Shown here one piece after another: positions 24,671 to 32,883 of a DNA stretch of 64,000 bases. The notes beneath the pieces were generated by a model that worked only from the letters and a program-made list of their open reading frames with translations, was not told the origin of the DNA and did no database searches. The translations under genes were made by a program, and so were the position numbers. How positions within the stretch are numbered: the stretch's first letter is position 1; the number at the start of each line of letters is the position of its first letter. The DNA is from Nitrospiraceae bacterium. GTDB taxonomy: Bacteria > Nitrospirota > Nitrospiria > Nitrospirales > UBA8639. Where the stretch lies: assembly GCA_020632635.1 (NCBI GenBank), contig JACKFE010000002.1:310001-374000 (forward strand), read 5' to 3'.

Positions 24671-25300
24671 ATGGAAGTGGGTCCTTCACACTTTTTTGAG
24701 GAAGCCGCTCGGGTTTGTGGATTCCGGCGAATTGCCGGTCTGGATGAAGCAGGCCGTGGACCTTTAGCCGGGCCGGTGGTGGCAGCCGTCGTCATTTTAC
24801 CACGCCGGTATCGCCCACAGGGCTTGGATGATTCAAAAGTTCTAACCGTGTCCCAACGACAGAGCCTGTATGATCGCATCATCCAACAGGCTTTGGATTG
24901 GGCGATCGGCCAATCCTCGGAACAGGAAATCGACTCCCTCAACATCTTGGAAGCCACTCGTTTGGCTGGCCAAAGGGCTCTGGCAGGCCTTCGGCAATCC
25001 CCCGACTGTCTTCTGACCGATGCCTTACATCTCCCCCGGGTATCACTCCCTCAACGACCAATTATCAAAGGGGACGCACTTTCCTTATCCATTGCCGCGG
25101 CGTCCATCCTGGCCAAGGTATTTCGGGATAACCTGATGAATGGGTACCATGAACGGTTCCCAGAATATCAATTTCATATTCACAAAGGTTACCCGACCCC
25201 TTCCCACCTCCAACGGCTCCAGCAATTCGGGCCCTGTGCCGCCCATCGGCACAGCTTCAAACCGGTTCAAGCCTGTACTTCTTTTCCTCACCATCCGTGA
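24671..25300 (+). CDS. rnhB: Ribonuclease HII
   Basis: A 209-residue RNase HII that cleaves RNA in RNA-DNA hybrids and excises misincorporated ribonucleotides. The catalytic motif IAGLDEAGRGPLAGPVVAAV is at residues 23-42; DALHLP and SIAAASILAKVFRDNLM carry the remaining acidic and conserved residues. It follows rplS as in many bacteria and overlaps yraN by 4 bp. Confidence 0.96.
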   Translation: MEVGPSHFFEEAARVCGFRRIAGLDEAGRGPLAGPVVAAVVILPRRYRPQGLDDSKVLTVSQRQSLYDRIIQQALDWAIGQSSEQEIDSLNILEATRLAGQRALAGLRQSPDCLLTDALHLPRVSLPQRPIIKGDALSLSIAAASILAKVFRDNLMNGYHERFPEYQFHIHKGYPTPSHLQRLQQFGPCAAHRHSFKPVQACTSFPHHP

Positions 25301-25683
25301 CACATTCCCCAAAAGATTTCGGTCGCTCTGCCGAGGCCTTGGCTGAACACTGTCTTCGTCGTAAAGGCTATCGCATTTTGGAGCGAAACCTGCGAATCGG
25401 CCATGGAGAACTGGATTTGATCGCCCAGGATGGTCCCACACTGGTCTTTGTGGAGGTCAAAGGTCGACGTACGGAACGTTTCGGCGGCGCCTCCCATGCG
25501 ATTACCCCCCATAAACAGCGCCAATTAATCAAATTGGCTCTGGCGTATCTAGCCAAACAGGCCCTTTCCAATTGCCCATGCCGATTTGATGTGATCCTTG
25601 TTTCGGAGTCTGCAGGTCTTTCCCCGCAAATTACTCACATGGAAAATGCATTTGAGGTTTCCAGCTCCGACTGGCAATGGTAA
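25297..25683 (+). CDS. YraN family (UPF0102) nuclease-like protein
   Basis: A 128-residue protein of the UPF0102 family with a restriction-endonuclease-like fold. The core GHGELDLIAQDGPTLVFVEVKGR supplies the E...D...ExK arrangement. It starts at GTG 25297, overlapping the rnhB stop as GTGA. The biological role is unproven; the location next to rnhB is conserved across bacteria. Confidence 0.92.
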   Translation: MTHSPKDFGRSAEALAEHCLRRKGYRILERNLRIGHGELDLIAQDGPTLVFVEVKGRRTERFGGASHAITPHKQRQLIKLALAYLAKQALSNCPCRFDVILVSESAGLSPQITHMENAFEVSSSDWQW

Positions 25684-25831
25684 ATTAACAGAACAGGCTC
25701 AGAGAACAGGCGAAAAAGGTGGCCACGTTACCAGAGTCTGGCGACCCGGGCATCAATGATGGAGAGAGGGACTTGTGAAGGCATTACACGCCCGGCCCTG
25801 TCACTATTGCCTACGTGCTTAATCGTATCTC

Positions 25832-26500
25832 ATGATCCAACTCTTCCATGTAACAAAATATTTTGAGGGTCGAATCGCCCTTACGGATATTTCCCTTCGC
25901 ATTGAAAAAGGCGAGTGCGTCTTATTAACCGGTCCAAGCGGCGCAGGAAAAACCACGCTCCTGAAACTCATTTTCGGTTCCGTGCCCCCGGATGACGGAC
26001 AAATATTAGTTCAAAACCGCAATATCGCCAGGCTTCGTCGGAGCGATATTCCGTATCACCGCCGAACGATGGGATTTGTCCTCCAGGACTTCAAACTTCT
26101 TCCTCACCGGACCGTCTTTGAAAACGTGGCGTTGCCATTAATTATTCGTGGCCTCTCCATCTTTGAATCCCGGAGAAAAGTGGCTGAGGCTCTTCGAGCG
26201 GTCGGCATGGATCACAAACAAACAGCCCGCGCCTCGGTACTCTCGGCAGGGGAACAACAGCGGGCCTGTATTGCCCGAGCGATTGTCAATACTCCAATTA
26301 TTTTGTTGGCGGACGAGCCAACCGGGAACCTTGACCCCCAGCTCACCATGGAAATCGCAGACCTTTTTAAAAGTATCAACGCCAAAGGCACCACCATCCT
26401 TATGGCCACACATAACCGCCAAGTGGTGGAACACATGAATGGACGGCTTCTTCGGTTAGATTGCGGACATTTAATGGCCGACCAGGGAGTCTATGCATGA
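25832..26500 (+). CDS. ftsE: Cell division ATP-binding protein FtsE
   Basis: A 222-residue ABC ATPase. Walker A is LLTGPSGAGKTTLLKLIFG and Walker B is IILLADEPTGNLDP. The signature motif reads VLSAGEQQRACIARAI, with Ala in place of the second residue of the usual SGGEQ. FtsE works with FtsX to gate periplasmic amidase activation during division. It overlaps ftsX by 4 bp and is followed by an EnvC-type gene, the complete FtsEX-EnvC set. Confidence 0.95.
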   Translation: MIQLFHVTKYFEGRIALTDISLRIEKGECVLLTGPSGAGKTTLLKLIFGSVPPDDGQILVQNRNIARLRRSDIPYHRRTMGFVLQDFKLLPHRTVFENVALPLIIRGLSIFESRRKVAEALRAVGMDHKQTARASVLSAGEQQRACIARAIVNTPIILLADEPTGNLDPQLTMEIADLFKSINAKGTTILMATHNRQVVEHMNGRLLRLDCGHLMADQGVYA

Positions 26501-27393
26501 GACGCCTCTGGTATTTCCTACGGGAGGCCTTCATCAGTATCCGCACTCATCGGACGGGCACATTCATTGGGGTGCTAACGACCGCATTTACTCTTACTAG
26601 CTTTGGGGTTTTTCTGCTGCTGTATCACAATGTCAATACTTTATTGGGACGCATTCAACATAACATTCAGATAATTGTCTATCCCAAAGACGGGCTTGAG
26701 CCCGCGAAACTTGATGCATTGGGAAAACTGTTAAAATCTGATCAAGTCGTGGATTCACTAACCTCCATATCCAAACAACAGGCGCTTGAAGATTTCAAAC
26801 AACAATTCCCTCAGGAAACCCATCTCTTGGAAGGGTTGCCTGACAATCCCTTTCCCGCCTCTTTTGTTCTGAGTATGGCTCCCACGACACCTGCCACGGA
26901 TATCATGACTCAATTTGTCAACCGACTTCAGCAACACCCTGATATCGAACGGGTCCGGTATAACCGGGATTGGATCGCTCGATTAACCTTAGTGGTGACG
27001 TATCTCCAATGGGGCGCCCTGATCATCGGCGTTATCCTGGCCATAGCCTCGATGGCGATTATTGCCAACACCGTGCAACTGGCCTTTTATACCCGGCAAG
27101 AAGAAATGGAAATTCTTCGGCTTATTGGGGCAACCAGTCTGTTTATCAGTATTCCTTATTTAATTGAAGGGGCATTGTTGGGTGCCCTAGGCGGTGGGGT
27201 CGCCATTGGATTTTTGCGTAGCGGCTTTGAAGTTTTTACACAGAAAATTGAAAGTCTCCACCTCATGGGTAGCCTCTCCACCACCTTTGAATTCTTTCCC
27301 CTTCCCTTTTCTCTCACACTTCTGGCCGGGGGAATCGTTCTCGGCTGTCTGGGCACCCTGGCCACCATGCTCGGATGGATGAAAATACGATGA
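26497..27393 (+). CDS. ftsX: Cell division protein FtsX
   Basis: A 298-residue inner-membrane protein of the FtsX permease family: an N-terminal membrane helix (TGTFIGVLTTAFTLTSFGVF), a periplasmic domain of about 130 residues, and three C-terminal helices carrying the FtsX-type ARQEEMEILRLIGAT-like cytoplasmic loop. It transmits FtsE ATP cycling to EnvC. The ATG at 26497 overlaps the ftsE stop as ATGA. Confidence 0.95.
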   Translation: MRRLWYFLREAFISIRTHRTGTFIGVLTTAFTLTSFGVFLLLYHNVNTLLGRIQHNIQIIVYPKDGLEPAKLDALGKLLKSDQVVDSLTSISKQQALEDFKQQFPQETHLLEGLPDNPFPASFVLSMAPTTPATDIMTQFVNRLQQHPDIERVRYNRDWIARLTLVVTYLQWGALIIGVILAIASMAIIANTVQLAFYTRQEEMEILRLIGATSLFISIPYLIEGALLGALGGGVAIGFLRSGFEVFTQKIESLHLMGSLSTTFEFFPLPFSLTLLAGGIVLGCLGTLATMLGWMKIR

Positions 27394-28589
27394 TACGACA
27401 CAGGGCCATTTGCTTCCTCACAGGATTACTGAGCTTCCTGGGAACCATGAGCGGACTCTGCACAGTGTGGGCCGCCAACTCCTCTTCCATTAAGGAAGAA
27501 ATTTCTCAGGAACGCCAACGGTTGGAACAACTCAACCAAGAAATTCAAAAAACTCAAGAACAGGCGAAACAAGTAGAGAAACAACATGGGTCAGTGTTAA
27601 AAAACATTGAAAAACTTGATCGGCAACTGCATCAGCATAAAAAGGACCGCAAACGAATCGACCAGCAAATCCAAGAAAAGGATACCGAATTGGCCGGCCT
27701 CACCAGCCAAATTCAGACTATTGGAGAAGACATTCAATCCCATCAATCCTCGATTGCCGCCAGACTCCGGCTCCTTTATATCGAAGGCCGATCCGGGTAC
27801 TTGCAATCCTTGTTTGCCGCAGAGTCATTTTCCGACATTGCCAATCGAATGGATTTTGTCTCATGGGTGGCTCAACGGGAAGATCAGCTTGTCCGAGAAT
27901 TTCAACAGAACCTGGGTCGGCTCCAGGCTCTTACCGAACAACAAACCCAGGCCCGAGAGGCCTTACTGACATTGCATGAAGCAACCAATAACTCTATTCA
28001 CAAAATTTCAGGGCTGAAACAATCCAAGCGAACAGTCCTGACGAGTTTGTCCCGTGAAAAAACTCTGCATGAACGCACCTTGGAGGATTTGCAACGATCG
28101 GCCGAAGAAGTGGATCGCTTGGTCAAAGAATTGGATAAACGCTTCCAAGTTGCCCAAGCGCGAATGCGGCAAGTCCCCGGGAAGGTCCCGGCGGCAGGAT
28201 CGTTCCTCTGGCCGGCAGAGGGAAAAGTGGTATCCTATTTTGGACGGCAAAAACATCCCACGTTCGACACCTTTGTCAATAAAAAGGGGATTGAAATCAA
28301 AGCTCGGGAAGGCACTCCCATTCAGTCCATTTCTGATGGAACAGTGGTGTATGCCGACTGGTTGAAAGGTTACGGACTCGTCGCCATTGTGGATCATGGC
28401 AACGGGTTTTACTCCCTTTACGCACATGCATCAAAATTGATGGTGAAAGAAAACGACCGCATCAAAGCCGGGGATCAATTGGGAGAGACCGGCGAGACGG
28501 GATTAGCGCAAGAAGATACCCTGTATTTTGAATTACGAAAGGGCACGACTCCAATCGACCCACTGAAGTGGCTGGCAAAACAACGGTAA
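27390..28589 (+). CDS. envC: EnvC-type murein hydrolase activator (degenerate LytM)
   Basis: A 399-residue periplasmic protein: signal peptide to about residue 30, a long coiled coil (about 32-255, rich in Glu/Gln/Lys), then a LytM/M23 domain (about 275-399). The zinc ligands of active M23 enzymes are missing: the usual HxGxD site reads KKGIEI and the HxH site reads TLYFEL, as in EnvC activators that stimulate amidases rather than cut peptidoglycan. The ATG at 27390 overlaps the ftsX stop, supporting this start over 27375. It forms the FtsEX-EnvC unit. Confidence 0.93.
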   Translation: MIRHRAICFLTGLLSFLGTMSGLCTVWAANSSSIKEEISQERQRLEQLNQEIQKTQEQAKQVEKQHGSVLKNIEKLDRQLHQHKKDRKRIDQQIQEKDTELAGLTSQIQTIGEDIQSHQSSIAARLRLLYIEGRSGYLQSLFAAESFSDIANRMDFVSWVAQREDQLVREFQQNLGRLQALTEQQTQAREALLTLHEATNNSIHKISGLKQSKRTVLTSLSREKTLHERTLEDLQRSAEEVDRLVKELDKRFQVAQARMRQVPGKVPAAGSFLWPAEGKVVSYFGRQKHPTFDTFVNKKGIEIKAREGTPIQSISDGTVVYADWLKGYGLVAIVDHGNGFYSLYAHASKLMVKENDRIKAGDQLGETGETGLAQEDTLYFELRKGTTPIDPLKWLAKQR

Positions 28590-28616
28590 GGGCTTAACTG
28601 AAAGAAGGAACTTTCC

Positions 28617-29945
28617 ATGTCAAAAGAACGGTTTTCTACGGTTCTCATTTCCGGCCTCACCTTAACCGCGATTCTCTTCCTGGGCATTTTGATTGGCAAA
28701 GGTGGGGACCGGATAGGCTATGCCAGTGAAACTTACGAGGATTTGCAGATTTTCGCGGAGGTCTTATCGCAAGTCAAAAAGCATTACGTGGAGGAAACTC
28801 AAACCAAGGATTTGGTCCATGGGGCCTTACGAGGCATGTTGGCCAGCCTTGACCCACATTCCTCATTTATGACCCAGGACATGTTTAAAGAAATGCAAGT
28901 TGAAACCAAGGGGGAATTTGGAGGCTTAGGCATTCAGATCGGCGTGAAAAACAATCGCCTGACCGTCATTGCTCCGATTGAGGACACCCCCGCCTATACC
29001 GCCGGGATTCAGGCCGGTGACATCATCACCAAAGTAGACGAGACACCCACAAAAGATCTGACCTTAATGGAAGCCGTCCAGCGTATGCGCGGAACGCGTG
29101 GCACGTCGGTCAATTTAACCGTGGAACGGGAAGGCGTGGAAAATCCGTTGGACTTCACCCTCACACGGGACATCATTAAAATCCAAAGTGTTCGCTCGAA
29201 ATTACTGGAAGGTAATTTGGGCTATGTTCGAATCAATCAATTCCAGGAATCAACTTCCGAAGATCTGACAACCGAAATTGAAAAGTTGGCCCCCAAAGAC
29301 ATTCAAGGTCTGATCATCGACCTCCGTAATAACCCAGGTGGCCTCCTGACCGCTGCCGTTGGAGTCTCAGAGCAATTTCTGGATGCGGGTCGGATGGTTG
29401 TGTCTATTCAAGGGCGAAATGGCAAGAAGGACGAGTACCGCGCACGAACCACTAGCAAAAATTACCAATATCCGATGATTATTCTCGTTAATCACGGCTC
29501 AGCCAGTGCCTCAGAAATCGTGGCTGCAGCCATGCAGGATTGGGGGAAAGCTGTTATTATCGGCACCACAACCTTTGGAAAGGGATCGGTCCAAACCATT
29601 CTTCCCTTATCCGATGGTTCAGGACTTCGCCTCACGACTGCCAAATACTATACGCCCAATGGGAAATCCATTCATGGCATTGGGATTCAACCCGACATTG
29701 TCATTGATCCCAAAAAACCGACGCAGGTAGCAAAACAGGAAGGCGATTCAGGTCAAAAAGACCCGTCTTCTTCTGATAAGTCTAAACCGACGCCTGCACC
29801 GGCAAAGGTCACTGAGCCCGAGAAAGCACAAGAGGTTGACAAAGACGGCCCTCAACCTGTTCCCCAGGAAGATGCCCAACTATTAAAAGCCGTTGAAATG
29901 TTGAAATCCTGGAAGGTCTTCAAACAACTGAAGCCAGCCGCCTGA
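28617..29945 (+). CDS. C-terminal processing peptidase (S41, CtpA/Prc-type)
   Basis: A 442-residue periplasmic serine protease. A signal-anchor (VLISGLTLTAILFLGILIG) is followed by a PDZ domain (about 95-175, GEFGGLGIQIGVKNNRLTVI) and the S41 core. The Ser-Lys dyad is visible in HGSASASEIVAAAMQDW and TTFGKGSVQTI. A Pro/Lys-rich linker near 365-410 precedes the C-terminus. These proteases degrade tailed periplasmic proteins and often regulate cell-wall hydrolases, fitting its place after envC. RBS GAAGGAA is present. Confidence 0.95.
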   Translation: MSKERFSTVLISGLTLTAILFLGILIGKGGDRIGYASETYEDLQIFAEVLSQVKKHYVEETQTKDLVHGALRGMLASLDPHSSFMTQDMFKEMQVETKGEFGGLGIQIGVKNNRLTVIAPIEDTPAYTAGIQAGDIITKVDETPTKDLTLMEAVQRMRGTRGTSVNLTVEREGVENPLDFTLTRDIIKIQSVRSKLLEGNLGYVRINQFQESTSEDLTTEIEKLAPKDIQGLIIDLRNNPGGLLTAAVGVSEQFLDAGRMVVSIQGRNGKKDEYRARTTSKNYQYPMIILVNHGSASASEIVAAAMQDWGKAVIIGTTTFGKGSVQTILPLSDGSGLRLTTAKYYTPNGKSIHGIGIQPDIVIDPKKPTQVAKQEGDSGQKDPSSSDKSKPTPAPAKVTEPEKAQEVDKDGPQPVPQEDAQLLKAVEMLKSWKVFKQLKPAA

Positions 29946-29984
29946 CCTATACCTGCAACCGGCAGAAAATGGGGTCATGGCGAC

Positions 29985-30221
29985 TCAGAGATTGAGGACA
30001 ATGGCGGTATTCGTTTTGGTGACCCCATCCACTCCTCGTATCCGAGTCATGACTAACTCGTTGAGGTCCTCCAGGGTATCGGCTTCAACCTGGGCAATGA
30101 GGTCGAAAGGTCCCGTAACCGGATAAACAGCTTTTACGCCAGTGATTCGTGTAAGGGTTTTATAGGCACTTTTGGTATGATTGCCTGTTGTTTCCATGAG
30201 TACAAATGCTTCAATGGCCAT
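29985..30221 (-). CDS. Stand-alone Lrp/AsnC ligand-binding (RAM) domain protein
   Basis: A 78-residue protein consisting only of the AsnC-type RAM domain (AFVLMETTGNHTKSAYKTL, GVKAVYPVTGPFDLIAQVEA). There is no helix-turn-helix. Such single-domain proteins form dimers or octamers that bind small molecules such as amino acids. It is convergent with the ctp gene; its partner is unknown. Confidence 0.88.
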   Translation of the reverse strand: MAIEAFVLMETTGNHTKSAYKTLTRITGVKAVYPVTGPFDLIAQVEADTLEDLNELVMTRIRGVDGVTKTNTAIVLNL

Positions 30222-30354
30222 GTAATCACATCCTCTTAGGGTTAATGACGGTTGAGAGCTTCAGACTCTCAGCAAACATTCTTGCACTCTTGACCGAAGG
30301 ATTTTCTCTGGCCCTTTCAATTCCTTATGATAACCCCTGGAGACAATCCCTCGG

Positions 30355-30828
30355 TCACACGTTTCCACATGCAACACGTCGTTGGTGAATCGCCGCGATT
30401 ATCTCTTCACTGGGCGCACTTAATCCGGGCAAGGTTCGTAGCATATGGGACTTGGCAAGCGCCTCGAGATCTTCCCAGGTGCTAATCCCTAGTCGGAAAA
30501 ATAAATCATGGACGATAGGCTCTGAAAATCCCGGCAAAGCGATCCATTCTCGAACCACCTCTGGCAATGGCGTCTTCAGCTCCTCATAGGCTCGAATACG
30601 CCCCGTCGTCAAATATTCCTGAATTTTCGCTGCCAAATCTTTTCCAATACCAGGGAGCGTTTGTAACGCATCTCGTTTCCACAAATCCGAAATCTCTTCG
30701 GAAAGATCACGAATCGTTTCTGCTGCCCGACGGTATGCCCTGACCTTATAGGGATTTTCATGACGAACATCCAGAAGACCGGCCATGGAGGAGAATAACG
30801 CGGCTAATTCCTGATTAATGGTGTTCAT
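30355..30828 (-). CDS. Helix-hairpin-helix protein, PolX N-terminal-like
   Basis: A 157-residue protein resembling the N-terminal 8-kDa plus HhH part of family X DNA polymerases (ENPYKVRAYRRAAETIRDLS, LQTLPGIGKDLAAKIQEYL). Two more HhH-like repeats follow (ALPGFSEPIVHDLF and RTLPGLSAPSEEII). The nucleotidyltransferase palm and PHP domains of full PolX are absent. It may be a stand-alone DNA-binding protein or a remnant; length and intact frame favour a real small gene. Confidence 0.78.
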   Translation of the reverse strand: MNTINQELAALFSSMAGLLDVRHENPYKVRAYRRAAETIRDLSEEISDLWKRDALQTLPGIGKDLAAKIQEYLTTGRIRAYEELKTPLPEVVREWIALPGFSEPIVHDLFFRLGISTWEDLEALAKSHMLRTLPGLSAPSEEIIAAIHQRRVACGNV

Positions 30829-31036
30829 AACATTAACGATTCGGACGACGTTTCTTCACGCTCACCGAAGATGCATCATGAAGATATAAATTTATTGTAT
30901 GACAGGGGCCATGCCCTTTACTAGACAAAGTTCCTCTCCTGAAGATTTTAGCCGTTTCGTTGACAAGAATTTCGACCCTCCCGTAGGATAAATCCATTGA
31001 ATTTTCCGACACAAAAAAATCGAACAGTGACTCAAC

Positions 31037-31279
31037 ATGAGGATAATGCTGAATGGAGAGCCGAGGGAGGTGACCTCTGACCTCTCGGTGTTTTCTCTTC
31101 TCCAGGATCTTGAACTTCAACCGGACCGAGTAGCCGTTGAAGTTAATCTGAACATCCTTGATCGATCACAATTTCGATCTTCGATGCTATCGGAAGGAGA
31201 TCGGGTTGAAATTATCAGTTTTATCGGCGGTGGGTCGACATCGATCCTTCACACTATCACCCTTGAGCCCCACACATGA
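31037..31279 (+). CDS. thiS: Sulfur carrier protein ThiS with C-terminal extension
   Basis: An 80-residue beta-grasp protein (IMLNGEPREVTSDLSVFSLL, VEVNLNILDRSQF, EGDRVEIISFIGGG). ThiS donates sulfur as a C-terminal thiocarboxylate to ThiG, and most ThiS proteins end exactly at Gly-Gly. Here 14 more residues (STSILHTITLEPHT) follow the glycines, so processing or a different reading of the 3' end may be needed. The stop overlaps the thiG start by 4 bp. No TPP riboswitch was seen upstream, and the 30829-31036 stretch shows no gene. Confidence 0.85.
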   Translation: MRIMLNGEPREVTSDLSVFSLLQDLELQPDRVAVEVNLNILDRSQFRSSMLSEGDRVEIISFIGGGSTSILHTITLEPHT

Positions 31280-32049
31280 ATCATGACCCTTTAATCATTG
31301 CCGGACAAACGTTCCGATCTCGCCTTTGGGTGGGAACCGGAAAATATAAAGACTTCGAGGAAACCCGAAAAGCCATAGAGGCCTCGGGAGCCGATGTGGT
31401 CACGGTGGCCGTTCGCCGGGTCAATATCACCGACAAAAATCAGGAAAACTTGTTGGATTATATTGATCCCCAAAAATATACCATCCTGCCCAACACCGCC
31501 GGATGTTACACCGTGGAGGATGCTGTTCGATATTCCCGATTAGCAAGGGCGGCTGGCGTATCCAACTTAGTTAAACTGGAAGTCCTCGGGGACGAACGCA
31601 CCTTGTTTCCTGATACAGCGGGTTTGATCGAAGCCGCCAAGATTCTCATTGCGGAAGGATTTATTGTCCTTCCTTACACAAATGATGATCCTATTGTTGC
31701 CAAAAAATTAGTCGACATCGGCTGCCCAGCGGTCATGCCGCTCGCCGCCCCTATTGGATCTGGCCTTGGGATCCGCAATCCTTACAATCTGAAAATTATC
31801 ATGGAGACCGTTGATGTTCCCGTCATTGTGGACGCAGGGGTGGGAACGGCATCGGATGCTGCCTTGGCGATGGAATATGGTGCCGATGCCGTGCTGATGA
31901 ACACCGCCATTGCCGGCGCCCAGGATCCCATTATGATGGCCACAGCCATGAGATATGCCGTAGATGCTGGACGTCTAGCCTATAAAGCCGGAAGAATTCC
32001 ACGGAAATTATATGCCACGGCCAGCAGTCCAATTGAGGGCATGCTATAA
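31276..32049 (+). CDS. thiG: Thiazole synthase ThiG
   Basis: A 257-residue (beta/alpha)8 enzyme that forms the thiazole phosphate of thiamine from DXP, a glycine-derived imine and ThiS thiocarboxylate. Family motifs include SRLWVGTGKYKDFEETRKAI, LPNTAGCYTVEDAVRYSRLA, the Schiff-base lysine region NLVKLEVLGD, and IVDAGVGTASDAALAMEYGA. It lies between thiS and thiE with short or overlapping spacers. Confidence 0.96.
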   Translation: MNHDPLIIAGQTFRSRLWVGTGKYKDFEETRKAIEASGADVVTVAVRRVNITDKNQENLLDYIDPQKYTILPNTAGCYTVEDAVRYSRLARAAGVSNLVKLEVLGDERTLFPDTAGLIEAAKILIAEGFIVLPYTNDDPIVAKKLVDIGCPAVMPLAAPIGSGLGIRNPYNLKIIMETVDVPVIVDAGVGTASDAALAMEYGADAVLMNTAIAGAQDPIMMATAMRYAVDAGRLAYKAGRIPRKLYATASSPIEGML

Positions 32050-32057
32050 CCATCGGC

Positions 32058-32684
32058 ATGACCGCTCGCTCCCTGCCTCGTCTCTATCTTCTCACCGACC
32101 GTCACCAAACTGCCCAGCGCCCCCTGTTGTCGGTCGTCACAACAGCTCTGGAGGGAGGGGCACGCCTCATTCAGCTTCGAGAAAAGGATTTATCAACTCG
32201 TGAACTTTACCAGCTCGCACAGAATCTGATCCCCCTCTTTACCCTCCATCAAGCCCACTGGCTGATTAACGATCGCATCGATCTCGTGTTGGCGCTCAAC
32301 GCTCCCGGCGTGCATCTTCGCACATCCAGTCTCCCTACGGGTATCGCCCGTCAGCTGTTGGGGCCCGATCGATTGATTGGGGTTTCCACCCATTCACAGG
32401 AAGAAGTCTTGAGGGCGGAAGGCGAGGGAGCAGACTTTGTGGTCCTGGGACCAGTCTTTGATACCCCTTCAAAACGAATGTATGGTCGCCCTCTCGGATT
32501 ACAGGTTTTGGAAAATACTTGCCGCGCCACCCGTCTACCAGTGTATGCCATTGGAGGAATTACACCGGAGCATGTACCTGAGTTACAAAGTCTGGGGGCC
32601 TACGGTGTTGCGGTCATCTCATCAATTCTTCAAGCGCCAAATATTCAGGATGCGACAAAGAAGTTCCTTGACCTGCTCACATGA
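32058..32684 (+). CDS. thiE: Thiamine-phosphate synthase ThiE
   Basis: A 208-residue TIM-barrel enzyme joining HMP-PP and thiazole phosphate. Motifs LIQLREKDLSTRELYQLAQ, WLINDRIDLVLALNAPGVHL, IGVSTHSQEEVLRAE and PVYAIGGITPEHV are present. It starts 8 bp after thiG. The 190 bp beyond its stop lead into the proteasome cluster. Confidence 0.95.
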   Translation: MTARSLPRLYLLTDRHQTAQRPLLSVVTTALEGGARLIQLREKDLSTRELYQLAQNLIPLFTLHQAHWLINDRIDLVLALNAPGVHLRTSSLPTGIARQLLGPDRLIGVSTHSQEEVLRAEGEGADFVVLGPVFDTPSKRMYGRPLGLQVLENTCRATRLPVYAIGGITPEHVPELQSLGAYGVAVISSILQAPNIQDATKKFLDLLT

Positions 32685-32883
32685 TGCCGATAGGATCATG
32701 TCATAGGTATAGAATGCGCCTAGACACAATGACCCGAAAAAAAGTGGAGTGATAACCTTTTTTATCCATGCCCCACATGAGGATTACCCCAATAGTTTCC
32801 TTGTCCCTGCTGGACGAAGCGCTCCCTCAAAGGAGGTATTGTTTCGAATTGTAAAAAAAGAATAATGACCAAATAGGGTGACC

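Noticed and set aside
30829..31036. TPP riboswitch ahead of thiS
   Set aside because: No CUGAGA or ACCUGAUCUGG-type conserved boxes were seen.
30833..31120. A 95-codon minus-strand frame overlapping thiS
   Set aside because: It starts inside the conserved thiS coding region and shows no domain or RBS; most likely a shadow.
32685..32883. Pup/UBact-like short ORF upstream of mpa
   Set aside because: All three plus-strand frames are broken by stops; the longest open piece is about 23 codons and has no Gly-Gln/Glu end.
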